Shown: positions 17,478-27,988, counted from the first letter of the stretch. The stretch: 64,000 bases of DNA from Stenotrophomonas indicatrix (GCF_002750975.1 NZ_PEJS01000001.1:3348001-3412000), one strand, 5' to 3'. Translations and numbers: made by a program. The notes: a model not told the origin generated them from the sequence alone.

Positions 17478-17914
17478 GGCGGATGTCGATGAACGGATTG
17501 CGAGGCCTGCGATTCTAGCATCTGGGCCCGGCAAACACCGTGCGCGGCGTGGCCGCTGCGCGCGGCGGCCCGCTTGCAGCCTTCGCCGGTGCAGCCACGT
17601 GCGACCGCCCTGCCCCTCCCGCGCCGCCGTCGCCCTGCCCCCGTCGGCGGGAAATCCCAGGCAGGCCAGTCAGTTCCGCGCGGAATCGGTCGTCGTTCGA
17701 ATTTCCCGCATTTGGATCGAACTAAATGGCACTTGTCAGGGCGCTGCCGGCTGTTGCAGCATCGGCAGCGATCCATTCCTGACCCGATCGCATGGCCCGC
17801 CCCCCACCGGACCTGCATCGCCTCCCGACTGCCCTGCGGCGGACGGGGCGATGCTGTCCGTGGTGTTCGCCGATGCGGGTTCTGCCTGCCGCCTGCCCTA
17901 CCGGGAGACCCTGC
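17478..17914. other. 437-bp intergenic region upstream of the GH92 gene
   Basis: I find no convincing gene here. It should hold the promoters of the small zinc-finger gene (minus) and the mannosidase gene (plus). A relatively AT-rich patch at about 17690-17735 (TTCGAATTTCCCGCATTTGG) is the most promoter-like part. Long open frames crossing it are high-GC shadows. Confidence 0.5.
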
Positions 17915-20900
17915 ATGACCCTGTACGATCCGCGCCGCGCCCTGCTTCCGCTCGCCCTGGCCCTGGCCTGTGCGACCACTGCGACGCCGGTGCTGGCGCA
18001 AGGGCTGCAGACCTCCTTCGAGCCGGGCGAACCGGCACCGGCCAGGTCCGATGGCACCTTGTCCATCGACGTCGGCAGTGGCCCCGGCGCGCCGTACGCG
18101 GCCAAGCGCAACGTCGGCTACAGCGGCCTGCATGCGTTGCACTACAGCACCAGTGGCGGCCAGGCACGCCGCGAACTGTTCAAGACCGATCTGCCCATCG
18201 ACACCGACACCACGCTGTCCTGGCTGGTATTGCCGGAGATCGTCGGCAAGGACACCGTGGCCTCCACCTATGTCTCGCTGGACCTGCTGCTGGACGATGG
18301 CAGCCGCGTCTCCGCCAGTGGCGCGCGCGACCAGCACGGCGTAGCGCTGGGCGCACGGGCGCAGGGCGATTCGAAGACGTTGTACCCGCAGCAGTGGGCG
18401 CGCAAGGCGGTCAGGCTGGGCGACATGCCGGCGCTGAAGGGCCGCCGCGTGCTGGCCATCGAGCTCGAGGTGGCCAGCGCCAATGGCGCGCCTGTGTCGG
18501 GCTGGATCGACGACGTGCGCCTGGACGTGCAGCCACGGCAGGCGCCGCAGCGGGTCTCCAACTGGGTACTGACCACGCGCGGAACCCAGGCCAACGGCAC
18601 CTTCTCGCGCGGCAACAACTTCCCGGCCACTGCGGTACCGCACGGTTTCAACTTCTGGACGCCGGTGACCGATGCCGGCGCACTGAACTGGCTGTACCGC
18701 TGGAACGAGCAGAACGATGCGAAGAACCGGCCGCAGCTGCAGGCGTTGGCGCTGAGCCACCAGCCCAGCCCGTGGATGGGCGACCGCCAGACCTTCCAGG
18801 TGATGCCCTCCGCCACGCGCGGTGTGCCCGAAGCGGACCGCAGCAAGCGGGCGTTGTCCTTCGACCGCACGCAGGAAAACGCGCGCCCGTACCGCTACGA
18901 CGTGCGCTTCGACAACGGCATCGCCGCGTCCATCGCCCCCACCGACCATGCCGCGCTGTTCCGCTTCGAGTTCCCCGAAGGCGGCGACGCCAACCTGCTG
19001 TTCGACAACGTCGATGCCCGCGGCGGACTCACCCTCGATGCCGCCACGCAGACGTTGACCGGCTACACCGATACCCGCAGCGGCCTGTCCAACGGCGCCA
19101 CCCGCATGTACGTGGTGGCCAGCTTCGACAGGCCGTGGCGCAGCAGCGGCCAGATCGGCACCGGCCGCCCGACCGGCTACATCAAGTTCGACCCAGGCAG
19201 CGAGCGCCGGGTGACGATGCGCATCGCCACCTCGTTGATCTCCGTCGAGCAGGCGCGGCACAACCTGGCACTGGAAATCGCCGCCGCCGATACGCTGGAA
19301 AGCGTGGCCGGACGCGCACAGGATGCGTGGGATGCGCGCCTGGCCCGTTTCGACATCGGCAATGCCAGTGACGACCAGAAGACCACGCTGTACTCCAGCC
19401 TGTACCGGCTGTACCTGTACCCCAATTCCGGCCACGAGAATGTGGGCACCGCCGCCGCGCCCGAGTGGCGCTATGCCAGCCAGGCCAGCGCCGCCGATGA
19501 CAACACCGACGGCAGCGCGACGCGCAGCTTCGCACCGGTGCGCGACGGCAAGGTCTTCGTCAACAACGGCTTCTGGGACACGTTCCGCACCACCTGGCCG
19601 GCGTATGCGCTGTTCACCCCGGATGATGCCGGGCAGCTGGTACAGGGCTTCATCGAGCAGTACCGCGCCGGTGGCTGGGTCGCGCGCTGGTCCTCGCCGG
19701 GCTACGCGGACCTGATGGTCGGCACCAGCTCGGACGTCGCCTTCGCCGATGCGTGGCTGAAGGGCATCGGTGGCTTCGATCCGGAAGAGGCCTACGCCGC
19801 AGCGCTGAAGAACGCCACCGTGGTGCCACCGGACCGCCACGTCGGCCGCAAGGGCATGGATCGTTCGACGTTCCGCGGCTATGCCAGCGCCGACGTGCAT
19901 GAAGGCATGTCGTGGACGATGGAAGGTGCGCTCAATGATTTCGGCATCGCCAACATGGCCGATGCCCTGGCCAAGCGCGCGACCACACCGTCCGCACGCG
20001 AACGCTACGCCACCGAGGCCGACTACTTCCGCCACCGCGCCGGCAGCTACGCGACGTTGTTCGATCCGGCCGCCGGCTTCTTCCAGGGCCGCAGGCCCGA
20101 TGGCAGTTGGCGCCTGCAGGCCAAGGACTACGACCCGCGCGTGTGGGGCCACGACTACACCGAATCCAATGGCTGGACGTTCGCCTTCACCGCCGCGCAC
20201 GATGGCGAAGGCTTGGCCGCGCTGTACGGTGGCCGCGACAAGCTGGCCGCCAAGCTCGATACCTTCTTCGCCACCCCGGAAACCGCCGACGCCGCATTCG
20301 CCGGCTCCTACGGCGGCACCATCCATGAGATGACCGAAGCGCGCGACGTGCGCATGGGCATGTACGCGCACAGCAACCAGCCGGCACACCACATCCCGTG
20401 GATGTACCTGTATGCCGGGCAGCCGTGGAAGACCCAGCAGCATGTGCGCGAGATCCTGTCGCGGCTGTATGTCGGCAGCGAGATCGGCCAGGGCTATCCG
20501 GGCGACGAGGACAACGGCGAGACCTCGGCGTGGTACGTGCTGGCCTCGCTGGGCCTGTATCCGCTGCGCATGGGTGCGCCGGAGTACGTGATTGGTTCGC
20601 CGGCGTTCCAGCATGCGCGCGTCGAGCTGCAGGGCGGCGCGGTGTTGACCGTCAATGCACCGCAGAATTCGCCGGAGAACGTGTACGTGCAGTCGCTGAA
20701 GATCAACGGCAAGCCGTGGAGCAAAACCTGGGTGCCGCACGAAGTGATCGCCAAGGGTGCAACCCTGGACTTCGTGATGGGCCCGCAGCCGTCACGCTGG
20801 GGCAGCGGCGCGGATGATGTACCGCGCTCGCTGACCGCCCGTGGCCAGCGCCCGCAGTTGCTGCACGATCTGCTCGGCAACGGCGCGCAGGCGGCACTGG

Positions 20901-21259
20901 CTGATGGCCGTGCCCTGCCCGCGCTGATCGACGACGATGCCAACACGGCCGTGCCGCTGGGCGGCGGCGTGACCATCGCACTGAGCCACGTGGGCGATGG
21001 CGTACCGACGATGTACACGCTGACCAGCGGTGACGGCACGATCCGTGGCGGTGAGTGGACGCTGGAAGCGCGTGCCGGCAACGGGCGCTGGGTAACGCTG
21101 GACCAGCGACGCGGCGAAGACTTCACCTCGGCGCGGCAGACCCGCCCGTTCCGTATCGCCTCGCCCTCACGCTACGCCGAGTACCGTCTGCGCCTGGCTG
21201 CGCCGGGGCGCCTGCAGCTGGCCGAGATCGAACTGTTGGCGCCCTCCCCCCTACAATGA
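17915..21259 (+). CDS. Secreted GH92 family alpha-mannosidase
   Basis: An 1114-residue exported glycoside hydrolase of family 92 (Ca-dependent exo-alpha-mannosidases, mostly alpha-1,2). The start at 17915 gives the signal peptide MTLYDPRRALLPLALALACA, ending near VLAQ. A carbohydrate-binding-like beta domain occupies about residues 30-190. The GH92 beta-sandwich and helical barrel follow, with NNGFWDTFRTTWPAYALFTP, ESNGWTFAFTAAHDGEGLAA, the Asp/Glu-rich loop GYPGDEDNGETSAWYVLASL and GLYPLRMGAPEYVIGSP. A C-terminal beta domain ends the protein. It likely trims high-mannose glycans. It is translationally coupled (ATGA) to the metallopeptidase gene downstream. Confidence 0.92.
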   Translation: MTLYDPRRALLPLALALACATTATPVLAQGLQTSFEPGEPAPARSDGTLSIDVGSGPGAPYAAKRNVGYSGLHALHYSTSGGQARRELFKTDLPIDTDTTLSWLVLPEIVGKDTVASTYVSLDLLLDDGSRVSASGARDQHGVALGARAQGDSKTLYPQQWARKAVRLGDMPALKGRRVLAIELEVASANGAPVSGWIDDVRLDVQPRQAPQRVSNWVLTTRGTQANGTFSRGNNFPATAVPHGFNFWTPVTDAGALNWLYRWNEQNDAKNRPQLQALALSHQPSPWMGDRQTFQVMPSATRGVPEADRSKRALSFDRTQENARPYRYDVRFDNGIAASIAPTDHAALFRFEFPEGGDANLLFDNVDARGGLTLDAATQTLTGYTDTRSGLSNGATRMYVVASFDRPWRSSGQIGTGRPTGYIKFDPGSERRVTMRIATSLISVEQARHNLALEIAAADTLESVAGRAQDAWDARLARFDIGNASDDQKTTLYSSLYRLYLYPNSGHENVGTAAAPEWRYASQASAADDNTDGSATRSFAPVRDGKVFVNNGFWDTFRTTWPAYALFTPDDAGQLVQGFIEQYRAGGWVARWSSPGYADLMVGTSSDVAFADAWLKGIGGFDPEEAYAAALKNATVVPPDRHVGRKGMDRSTFRGYASADVHEGMSWTMEGALNDFGIANMADALAKRATTPSARERYATEADYFRHRAGSYATLFDPAAGFFQGRRPDGSWRLQAKDYDPRVWGHDYTESNGWTFAFTAAHDGEGLAALYGGRDKLAAKLDTFFATPETADAAFAGSYGGTIHEMTEARDVRMGMYAHSNQPAHHIPWMYLYAGQPWKTQQHVREILSRLYVGSEIGQGYPGDEDNGETSAWYVLASLGLYPLRMGAPEYVIGSPAFQHARVELQGGAVLTVNAPQNSPENVYVQSLKINGKPWSKTWVPHEVIAKGATLDFVMGPQPSRWGSGADDVPRSLTARGQRPQLLHDLLGNGAQAALADGRALPALIDDDANTAVPLGGGVTIALSHVGDGVPTMYTLTSGDGTIRGGEWTLEARAGNGRWVTLDQRRGEDFTSARQTRPFRIASPSRYAEYRLRLAAPGRLQLAEIELLAPSPLQ

Positions 21260-22011
21260 CGTCCATGCGCCTACGTTTGCTCCCCCTCGCTCTTGCCGCC
21301 CTTGTATTTCCCAGCCTCAGCCACGCACAACCGCAGACCCAGGCCTTCGATGGCCAGGTCAGCCGTGACGGGGTGACCCTGTACTACCAGGATGCCACCG
21401 GCGCGCTGGCCGCGCCGGTGCGCAAGCGCATCATCGATACGTTCTACTTTGCTTACCTGCGCGAGCGTGCGGACTTCCGCCCGGCCGCGCCGAACGAGGT
21501 GCGCATCGTGATCGATCCGGCGTACAACGGCGTCGCCTTCGTCGGCGACAAGGACAAGGCCAGCACGATCACGATCAATCCGGGCTGGCTGGTCCAGCAC
21601 CCGGATGACATCGATCTGGTCACCCACGAAGCGATGCACATCGTGCAGGGCTACCCCAGCTATGGCGACAAGCGCGTGCCGGGCTGGCTGGTGGAGGGCA
21701 TTGCCGACTACGCCCGCGATCGCTACGGCATGAACAACGCCGCTGCCGGCTGGGCGTTGCCGGACAAGCTGAGCCAGGGCCAGACGGTGGAAAGCGGCTA
21801 CCGGGTGACCGGTGCCTTCCTGAAGTGGGCCGAAGCGGCGCACCCGGGACTGGTGCTGGCACTGGACAAGGATCTGCGCGACGGGCGCTATGCGCCGGCG
21901 CTGTGGCAGAAACACACCGGCAAGACCCTGCCGGCGCTGTGGGCGGAGTATGCCAAACCGCGCTCCCCGGCCCCTGCGCCGCCGCCCGCGCGGCGCGCGA
22001 AGCGGCGGTAA
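21256..22011 (+). CDS. Basic secretory protein (BSP) family metallopeptidase
   Basis: A 251-residue exported protein of the plant-type basic secretory protein family. The ATG at 21256 overlaps the GH92 stop (ATGA); a second ATG at 21265 is also possible, and both give a signal peptide (MRLRLLPLALAALVFPSLSHA). The zinc-binding HExxH is seen as VTHEAMHIVQGYPSYGDKRV, with the family's PGWLVEGIADYARDRYGM after it. The C-terminus is Pro/Ala/Arg-rich. With the mannosidase it forms a two-gene secretion unit that could deglycosylate and then cleave glycoproteins; that cooperation is inference. Confidence 0.88.
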   Translation: MTSMRLRLLPLALAALVFPSLSHAQPQTQAFDGQVSRDGVTLYYQDATGALAAPVRKRIIDTFYFAYLRERADFRPAAPNEVRIVIDPAYNGVAFVGDKDKASTITINPGWLVQHPDDIDLVTHEAMHIVQGYPSYGDKRVPGWLVEGIADYARDRYGMNNAAAGWALPDKLSQGQTVESGYRVTGAFLKWAEAAHPGLVLALDKDLRDGRYAPALWQKHTGKTLPALWAEYAKPRSPAPAPPPARRAKRR

Positions 22012-22021
22012 GCTCGACGTT

Positions 22022-22040
22022 GCCGGGGCGATGCCCCGGC
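22022..22040 (+). terminator. Hairpin after the GH92-BSP operon
   Basis: Stem GCCGGGGC / GCCCCGGC with loop GAT, followed by TTT, starting 11 nt after the BSP stop codon. Confidence 0.55.
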
Positions 22041-22255
22041 TTTCAACGCAACTGCACGAAGCCGGCGTACAGCGCGAACAACTGCTGGAAATACCGCTTG
22101 CTCACTCGACTGCGCATGACACTGCTCCGCCCATGGAAAGTTGGTCGGGCCCAGGGTGGGAAGGCCGGTCCGGTCCCTTCCCACGGCCAGGCCGCGTGGG
22201 CGTATTGGGCCGCAGCGAGGTTGCAGGGCGATTACCGGACGGCTGCAGTTCTCCG

Positions 22256-22475
22256 GTAGAGCCGGGGCATGCCCGGCGGAACACGGGAAGCGCCGCGCTG
22301 CGCGCTCGCCGGGCCATGCCCGGCGGAATACAGAAAGTGCCGCGCTGCGCGCTCGCCGGCCAACGGCCGGCACTACCGTTTCCGCGCTGCTTCTCCGGTA
22401 GCGCCGGGCCATGCCCGGCGGAATACGGGAAGCGCCGCGCTGCGCGGTTGCCGGCCAGCGGCCGGCACTACCGTT
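22256..22475. repeat. Mosaic REP array (GTAG-GCCGGGCC type)
   Basis: Five palindromes: GTAGAGCCGGGGCATGCCCG at 22256, a head-less copy at 22307, an inverted variant with a GCCGGC core ending in ACTAC at about 22353-22375, GTAGCGCCGGGCCATGCCCG at 22397, and another inverted GCCGGC copy at about 22449-22473. Between them a linker of about 33 bp containing CGCCGCGCTGCGCG is repeated three times (about 22277, 22325, 22421), so the array grew by duplication of REP plus linker. In 22041-22255 I see no convincing gene. Confidence 0.85.
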
Positions 22476-22490
22476 TCCGCGTTGCGGAAA

Positions 22491-22520
22491 CAGAAACGCG
22501 CCCCGTGGGGCGCGTTTCTG
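22491..22520. terminator. Strong bidirectional hairpin after maeB
   Basis: CAGAAACGCGCCCC and its exact reverse complement meet around GT, giving a 14-bp stem with A/T-rich outer ends. It lies 23 nt past the maeB stop on the minus strand, where the outer arm supplies a U-rich 3' end. Confidence 0.85.
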
Positions 22521-22542
22521 CAGATCGCAGCGGAACGAAGAC

Positions 22543-24834
22543 TTATGCCTTCTTTTCCGCTTCGATCTGCTTGCGGATCTGCGCATCAACCGCGGCGATC
22601 GCGGTCATGTTCAGGATCCGGCGCGAGGTCGCGCTGGTGGTCAGGATGTGCACCGGCTTGTTGACGCCCATCAGGATCGGACCGATCGCCACGCCATCGG
22701 TGAACACGCGCACCAGGTTGTAGGCGATGTTGGCCGCTTCCAGGTTCGGCAGCACGAACAGGTTGGCACGGCCCTGCAGGGTCGAGCCCGGCAGCAGCTT
22801 CTGGCGCAGGGCTTCATCCCATGCGGTGTCGCCCTGCATTTCGCCGTCCACGTTCAGACGCGGGTTGCGCTTGAGCAGCAGCTCGCGCACCTGGCGCATC
22901 TTCAGCGCATCCTTCGAATCGTGGCTGCCGAAGTTGGAGTGCGACAGCAGTGCCACCTTCGGTTCGACGCCGAACAACTTCATGCGGTAAGCGGCCTGCA
23001 GGGTCGCTTCGCACAGCTGCTCTGCGGTCGGGTCTTCCTGCACGTGCGTATCGACGAAGAAGAACACACCCTGCTGGTTGATCACGCCGGTCATCGCCGA
23101 GGTCGAGGTGACCTTCGATTCCAGCGGCAGCACGCTGCGCACGTAACCCAGCTTCTTGTGGAAGCGGCCGACGATGCCGGTCAGCATCGCATCGGCTTCG
23201 CCACGGGCCACCATCACTGCAGCGATCAGGGTCGGGCGCGAACGCATCAGGTTCTTGGCGGCGGCCACGGTGACGCCACGACGGCCGGTCAGGCCGTGGT
23301 AGTACTGCCAGTATTCGTTGAAGCGCGGATCGTCATTGATGTTGGTGACTTCAATGTTCTCGCCGATCTTCAGGCGCAGGCCGAGGCGCTCGATGCGCGA
23401 TTCGATCACTTCCGGGCGGCCGATCAGGATCGGATGTGCCAGGCCGTCGTCGACCACGTTCTGCACCGCCTGCAGCACCACTTCTTCTTCGCCCTCGGCA
23501 TACACCACGCGCTGCTTGTCGCTGCGCGCGCGATCGTAGACCGGCTTCATCATCAGGCTGGTGCGGTAGACGAACTGCGACAGCTTCTGCCGGTAGGCTT
23601 CCATGTCGGCGATCGGACGGGCGGCCACGCCCGAATCCATCGCGGCCTGGGCCACGGCGGCCGACAGCTCCACCAGCAGGCGGCGGTCGAACGGACGCGG
23701 GATCAGGTATTCGCGGCCGAAGCTGGGGGTCTCACCGCCATAGGCAGAGCCCATGTCGGTGGCGGCGCGGCGGGCCAGCGCGGCGATCGCGCGCACGCAG
23801 GCGATCTTCATTTCCTCGTTGATCGCGGTCGCACCGACGTCCAGCGCACCGCGGAACAGGTACGGGAAGCACAGCACGTTGTTGACCTGGTTCGGGTAGT
23901 CCGAACGGCCGGTACCGATGATCGCGTCCGGACGCGCGGCGCGCACCAGTTCCGGCATGATTTCCGGGGTCGGGTTGGCCAGGGCGAAGATCACCGGGTC
24001 CGGCGCCATCGTCTTGACCATCTCGGCGGTCAGGATGCCCGGCGCCGACAGGCCCAGGAAGATGTCCGCGCCATCGACGATCTCGGCCAGGGTGCGCTTG
24101 TCGGTGTCGCGCGCATAGCGCAGCTTTTCCGGGTCCAGGTCGGTACGGCCGGTGTGGATCACGCCTTCGCGGTCGAAGGCCAGGATGTTCTCCGGCTTCA
24201 GGCCCAGCTGCACCAGCATGTTCACGCAGGAAATGCCGGCCGCGCCCATGCCCGTGGTCGCCAGCTTCACTTCTTCGATCTTCTTGCCGGTGATCGCCAT
24301 GGCGTTCAGCACCGCAGCACCGACGATGATCGCCGTGCCGTGCTGGTCGTCATGGAACACCGGGATCTTCATGCGCTCGCGCAGCTTGCGCTCGACGATG
24401 AAGCACTCCGGTGCCTTGATGTCTTCCAGGTTGATGCCGCCGAAGGTCGGCTCCAGCGAGGCGATGATGTCGACCAGCTTGTCCGGGTCGTTCTCGTCCA
24501 CTTCGATGTCGAACACATCGATGCCGGCGAACTTCTGGAACAGCACGCCCTTGCCTTCCATCACCGGCTTGCCGGCCAGCGCGCCGATGTTGCCCAGGCC
24601 CAGCACCGCGGTGCCGTTGGAGATCACCGCCACCAGGTTGCCGCGGGCGGTCAGCTCGCTGGCCTGCTGCGGATCGGCCTTGATCGCTTCACAGGCGTAC
24701 GCCACGCCCGGCGAATACGCCAGCGACAGGTCGCGCTGGGTCAGCATGGGCTTGGTAGCGGAAACCTTGATCTTGCCGGGCGGAGACATCCGGTGGTAAT
24801 CGAGGGCGGCCTGTTTGAAATCTTCGTTGGACAT
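22543..24834 (-). CDS. maeB: NADP-dependent malic enzyme (MaeB type, with phosphotransacetylase-like domain)
   Basis: A 763-residue two-part enzyme. Residues 1 to about 430 are the malic enzyme, converting malate to pyruvate and CO2: [35 protein letters not shown], and the metal-site segment [11 protein letters not shown]. The NADP fold has [20 protein letters not shown]. Residues from about 430 to 763 form a phosphotransacetylase-like domain ([20 protein letters not shown], then [10 protein letters not shown]) that in this family is regulatory and usually not catalytic. Length fits MaeB. The dctA gene follows upstream on the same strand, linking C4-dicarboxylate uptake to its conversion to pyruvate. 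Confidence 0.95.
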   Translation of the reverse strand: MSNEDFKQAALDYHRMSPPGKIKVSATKPMLTQRDLSLAYSPGVAYACEAIKADPQQASELTARGNLVAVISNGTAVLGLGNIGALAGKPVMEGKGVLFQKFAGIDVFDIEVDENDPDKLVDIIASLEPTFGGINLEDIKAPECFIVERKLRERMKIPVFHDDQHGTAIIVGAAVLNAMAITGKKIEEVKLATTGMGAAGISCVNMLVQLGLKPENILAFDREGVIHTGRTDLDPEKLRYARDTDKRTLAEIVDGADIFLGLSAPGILTAEMVKTMAPDPVIFALANPTPEIMPELVRAARPDAIIGTGRSDYPNQVNNVLCFPYLFRGALDVGATAINEEMKIACVRAIAALARRAATDMGSAYGGETPSFGREYLIPRPFDRRLLVELSAAVAQAAMDSGVAARPIADMEAYRQKLSQFVYRTSLMMKPVYDRARSDKQRVVYAEGEEEVVLQAVQNVVDDGLAHPILIGRPEVIESRIERLGLRLKIGENIEVTNINDDPRFNEYWQYYHGLTGRRGVTVAAAKNLMRSRPTLIAAVMVARGEADAMLTGIVGRFHKKLGYVRSVLPLESKVTSTSAMTGVINQQGVFFFVDTHVQEDPTAEQLCEATLQAAYRMKLFGVEPKVALLSHSNFGSHDSKDALKMRQVRELLLKRNPRLNVDGEMQGDTAWDEALRQKLLPGSTLQGRANLFVLPNLEAANIAYNLVRVFTDGVAIGPILMGVNKPVHILTTSATSRRILNMTAIAAVDAQIRKQIEAEKKA

Positions 24835-25011
24835 CGATGTGGGTTACATGAATGGGCAGAAGGGACAGGGGATCATACCCCCGTTGGAGCGGTCGGACCT
24901 GTCGCTATGCTGTCGCAGTGATGCTGCGACCGCACAATTCCATGGCGTATGCGACGTTACCAGAGCACAGCTTCGGCGCTGGCGATGACAGCCGTGGGAC
25001 GCCTTGAAACG

Positions 25012-25048
25012 CTGCGGGGCCGTGCCACTGTCGTGACCGGCCCCGCAG
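25012..25048 (-). terminator. Hairpin downstream of dctA
   Basis: Arms CTGCGGGGCCG (25012-25022) and CGGCCCCGCAG (25038-25048) are an 11-bp perfect inverted repeat with a 15-nt loop, 15 nt beyond the dctA stop. No T-tract. Confidence 0.55.
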
Positions 25049-25063
25049 TACCACACACCCGGA

Positions 25064-26419
25064 TCAGCCCTTGGCGGGCAGCGCCTCGGTCATCGCCAGC
25101 GGCACGGCATCGACCGGCGGCGGCAGTTCGCTTTCGCGACCATCCAGCGCCAGCTTCAGGCGGTCGCGGTCCAGCGCACCTTCCCAGCGCGAGACCACCA
25201 CCGTGGCCACCGCGTTGCCGATGAAGTTGGTCAGCGAGCGGCACTCGCTCATGAAGCGGTCCACGCCCAGGATCAGCGCCATGCCGGCCACCGGCACTTC
25301 CGGCACCACTGCCAGGGTGGCGGCCAGGGTGATGAAGCCGGCACCGGTGACGCCGGCAGCGCCCTTGGAGCTGAGCATCGCCACCAGCAGCAGCGCGATC
25401 TGGTGGCCCAGGGTCAGCTCGGTGTTGGTGGCCTGGGCGATGAACAGCGCGGCCAGGGTCATGTAGATGTTGGTGCCGTCCAGGTTGAACGAGTAACCGG
25501 TGGGGACCACCAGGCCGACCACCGACTTGCTGCAGCCGGCACGTTCCATCTTCTCCATCAGCGACGGCAGCGCCGACTCCGACGACGAGGTGCCCAGCAC
25601 CAGCAGCAGCTCGGCCTTCAGGTAACGGGCCAGCTTGAACACCGAGAAGCCACACAGGCGGCAGACCACGCCCAGGATCACCGCAACGAACAGGAACGCG
25701 GTGAGGTAGAACGAGCCGACCAGCCAGGCCAGGTTGACCAGCGAGCCGACGCCGTACTTGCCGATGGTGAAGGCGATGGCACCGAAGGCACCGATCGGCG
25801 CGGCCTTCATCAGGATGTGCACCAGCTTGAACACCGGCGCGACCAGCGCTTCCAGGAAGTTCTGGATCGGCTTGCCCTTCTCGCCCACCGAGGCCAGCGC
25901 GATGCCGAACAGCACCGCCACGAACAGCACCTGCAGGATGTTGCCGTCAACGAAGGCGCTGATCAGCGTCTTCGGGATGATGTCCATCAGGAAGCCGACC
26001 AGGGTCAGGTCGTGCGACTTCTCGACATAGCTGTGCACCGCGGTCTGGTCCAGCTCGGCCGGGTTGATGTTCATGCCGGCGCCGGGCTGCACCACGTGCG
26101 CCACGATCATGCCGACGATCAGCGCCAGCGTGGAGAAGAACAGGAAATACGCCATCGCCTTGGCGAACACCCGGCCCACCGTGCGCAGGTGCGTCATGCC
26201 GGCGATGCCGGTGACGATGGTCAGGAAGATCACCGGGGCGATGATCATCTTCACCAGGTTGATGAAGGCATCGCCGAGCGGCTTCATCTTCTCGCCGATC
26301 AGCGGCTCGTAGTGGCCGAGGACAGCACCCAGGACGATCGCCACGATCACCTGGAAATACAGTTGGCGGTAGAGCGGCAACGGCTTGCTGGGCACCGGCG
26401 CAGCGGTCGGGATGTGCAT
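25064..26419 (-). CDS. dctA: C4-dicarboxylate transporter DctA
   Basis: A 451-residue DAACS-family symporter that takes up succinate, fumarate and malate across the cytoplasmic membrane. The start at 26419 ([20 protein letters not shown]) precedes [20 protein letters not shown]. Family motifs are the serine-rich hairpin [40 protein letters not shown] (helix 7 NxDGxxxY) and [14 protein letters not shown]. Length is that of DctA. It is divergent from an OprO/P-like porin, and the hybrid kinase at 27989 is the likely regulator. Confidence 0.95.
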   Translation of the reverse strand: MHIPTAAPVPSKPLPLYRQLYFQVIVAIVLGAVLGHYEPLIGEKMKPLGDAFINLVKMIIAPVIFLTIVTGIAGMTHLRTVGRVFAKAMAYFLFFSTLALIVGMIVAHVVQPGAGMNINPAELDQTAVHSYVEKSHDLTLVGFLMDIIPKTLISAFVDGNILQVLFVAVLFGIALASVGEKGKPIQNFLEALVAPVFKLVHILMKAAPIGAFGAIAFTIGKYGVGSLVNLAWLVGSFYLTAFLFVAVILGVVCRLCGFSVFKLARYLKAELLLVLGTSSSESALPSLMEKMERAGCSKSVVGLVVPTGYSFNLDGTNIYMTLAALFIAQATNTELTLGHQIALLLVAMLSSKGAAGVTGAGFITLAATLAVVPEVPVAGMALILGVDRFMSECRSLTNFIGNAVATVVVSRWEGALDRDRLKLALDGRESELPPPVDAVPLAMTEALPAKG

Positions 26420-26750
26420 GGCGGACTCCGGAAGGGGCGTTTTCAGGCACGTACGGCCCCGGAAATGCACGGGAACCGTTACCGTGGAAACTGACCGCAC
26501 GCCCCGTGACTGCAGGCGCAGGGGTGCGACCAATGGACGCCTTTGTACGCGCCGGGCACGCCGGCGCAGATAACCTATTGGTACTAGCCCCCCGGTTCAG
26601 GTGGCTGCGCTGCCTACACTGGCGCCGCACCCCTGATCGCGGGGACGCCGGTGGCCCGACCTGAACGGCCGGGCGCGTCATTGCGAAAGTTCCGGCCATC
26701 GCGGCCGTTGTTGTCCTGTCCACACGCAATCCGAGAGAGCCGCACCACCC
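26420..26750. promoter_or_regulatory. 331-bp divergent dctA / porin promoter region
   Basis: No gene is seen here. The most AT-rich patch, ATAACCTATTGGTACTAGCC at 26571-26590, is followed by a CCCCCC run and lies near the middle of the gap. It is a reasonable site for a response-regulator box and for promoters of either gene. No exact -35/-10 or -24/-12 pair can be assigned. Confidence 0.4.
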
Positions 26751-27920
26751 ATGCGCCCGATTCCCACCTTGCTGGCCCTTTCCCTGGCCGCCCTCCCCGC
26801 CTTCGCATCCGCTGCGGATTTCGACAACTGGCCGACCAAGTACGCCTTCGGCGACGGCACCGAGCTGGCCGCTACCGCCAACATCGCCTACGACTACAAC
26901 GACTTCTCGTCCGCCAGCGGCATCGAGGATGACGATGCGGTGCGTCGCAAGGAGTTCGGCGCGACCCTGAAAAAGAAGGGCGTGTACGACGCGATGGTCT
27001 ACTACGATTTCCAGGCCGATACCTGGCTGGACGTGTTCGTGCGCTTGGAGAGCAAGGCGTTCTTCGGCCGCGATGTCGGCCGCTTCCGCTTCGGCTACAT
27101 GAAGACCCCGGTCGGCCTGGATGCCAACACCTCCTCGCGCGCCGGCAGCTTCCTGGAAACCGCGCTGCCCGTGCAGGCGTTCTACGCAGGCCGCCGCACC
27201 GGCGTGGAATGGGTGCTGGAGCGTCCGCAGTACCTGCTGCAGGCCGGCGCCTATGGCGGCAAGGACCTGCAGGGCGACAACCCCGGCACCACCCAGGCGG
27301 TGCGTGCGGTGTGGACGCCGGTGAAGGCACCGGGCGATGTGATCCACCTCGGCCTGGCCTATTCGCAGGAAAATCCGCGCGGTTACCACGATGGCCGCGA
27401 CGTGCACCACGAAGCCAGCGCGCGCCTGCGGGCCCGTCCGGAAGCCGGCCTGACCGACATCCGCCTGGTCGATTCGGGGGCGCTGGTCACCGCCGACCAG
27501 ATCCGCCGCACCGGCCTGGAAGGCATCTGGATCCGCGGTCCGTTCTCGCTGCAGGCCGAAGCGCTGCAGGCCACCGTCACCCGCAATGATGGCAAGCCCG
27601 ACTACACCGGCCACGGTCAGTACGCGATGGCCAGCTGGGTGCTGACCGGCGAATCACGCCCTTACAACGCCGGCGCCGTTGCCAACATCAAGCCGGCGCA
27701 CGACTACGGTGCGGTGGAACTGGTGGCCCGCTACAGCCGCCTGGACCTGGACGACGGCAGCATCCTTGGTGGCCGCCAGCACGACCTGACCCTGGGCGCG
27801 AACTGGTACCTGACCAGCCACTTCAAGTTCCAGGCCAACTACGTGAAGGTCGACGCCAGCCGTCGCGGTGTGCGCAGCACCCCGGAGATCTTCGAACTTC
27901 GCGCGCAGATGCACTTCTGA
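26751..27920 (+). CDS. OprO/OprP-like outer-membrane porin (phosphate-selective porin family)
   Basis: A 389-residue porin. The signal peptide MRPIPTLLALSLAALPAFAS is followed by a mature N-terminus starting ADFDNWPTKYAFGDGTEL. Family segments are LRFGYMKTPVGL-like FRFGYMKTPVGLDANTSSRA, and the C-terminal strand ends in Phe (FELRAQMHF), as expected for BAM-dependent outer-membrane barrels. Despite the family name, members carry various anions. Its divergence from dctA suggests it lets C4-dicarboxylates through the outer membrane; this is inference. It is paralogous in plan to the porin at 37440. Confidence 0.87.
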   Translation: MRPIPTLLALSLAALPAFASAADFDNWPTKYAFGDGTELAATANIAYDYNDFSSASGIEDDDAVRRKEFGATLKKKGVYDAMVYYDFQADTWLDVFVRLESKAFFGRDVGRFRFGYMKTPVGLDANTSSRAGSFLETALPVQAFYAGRRTGVEWVLERPQYLLQAGAYGGKDLQGDNPGTTQAVRAVWTPVKAPGDVIHLGLAYSQENPRGYHDGRDVHHEASARLRARPEAGLTDIRLVDSGALVTADQIRRTGLEGIWIRGPFSLQAEALQATVTRNDGKPDYTGHGQYAMASWVLTGESRPYNAGAVANIKPAHDYGAVELVARYSRLDLDDGSILGGRQHDLTLGANWYLTSHFKFQANYVKVDASRRGVRSTPEIFELRAQMHF

Positions 27921-27938
27921 TCCCTTCCACGCGTCAGA

Positions 27939-27967
27939 TCCCGGCGGGCGTGCATGCCACGCCCGCC
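27939..27967 (+). terminator. Hairpin between the porin and the hybrid kinase
   Basis: A 12-bp perfect stem CCGGCGGGCGTG / CACGCCCGCCGG with a 5-nt loop, 18 nt after the porin stop. No T-tract, so read-through into the kinase gene is possible. Confidence 0.5.
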
Positions 27968-27988
27968 GGCCCTGCGTAGACTGCCGCC

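Noticed and set aside
17474..20740. A 1088-residue open frame on the minus strand opposite the GH92 gene
   Set aside because: It is the antisense shadow of a high-GC gene: His/Arg/Gly/Ala/Val-rich, without domains, and fully covered by a well-supported plus-strand gene.
22043..22117. A 24-codon minus-strand frame with basic start (MRSRVSKRYFQQLF...)
   Set aside because: No ribosome site, no recognised family and location in a repeat-rich gap; it could be a gene remnant but cannot be supported.
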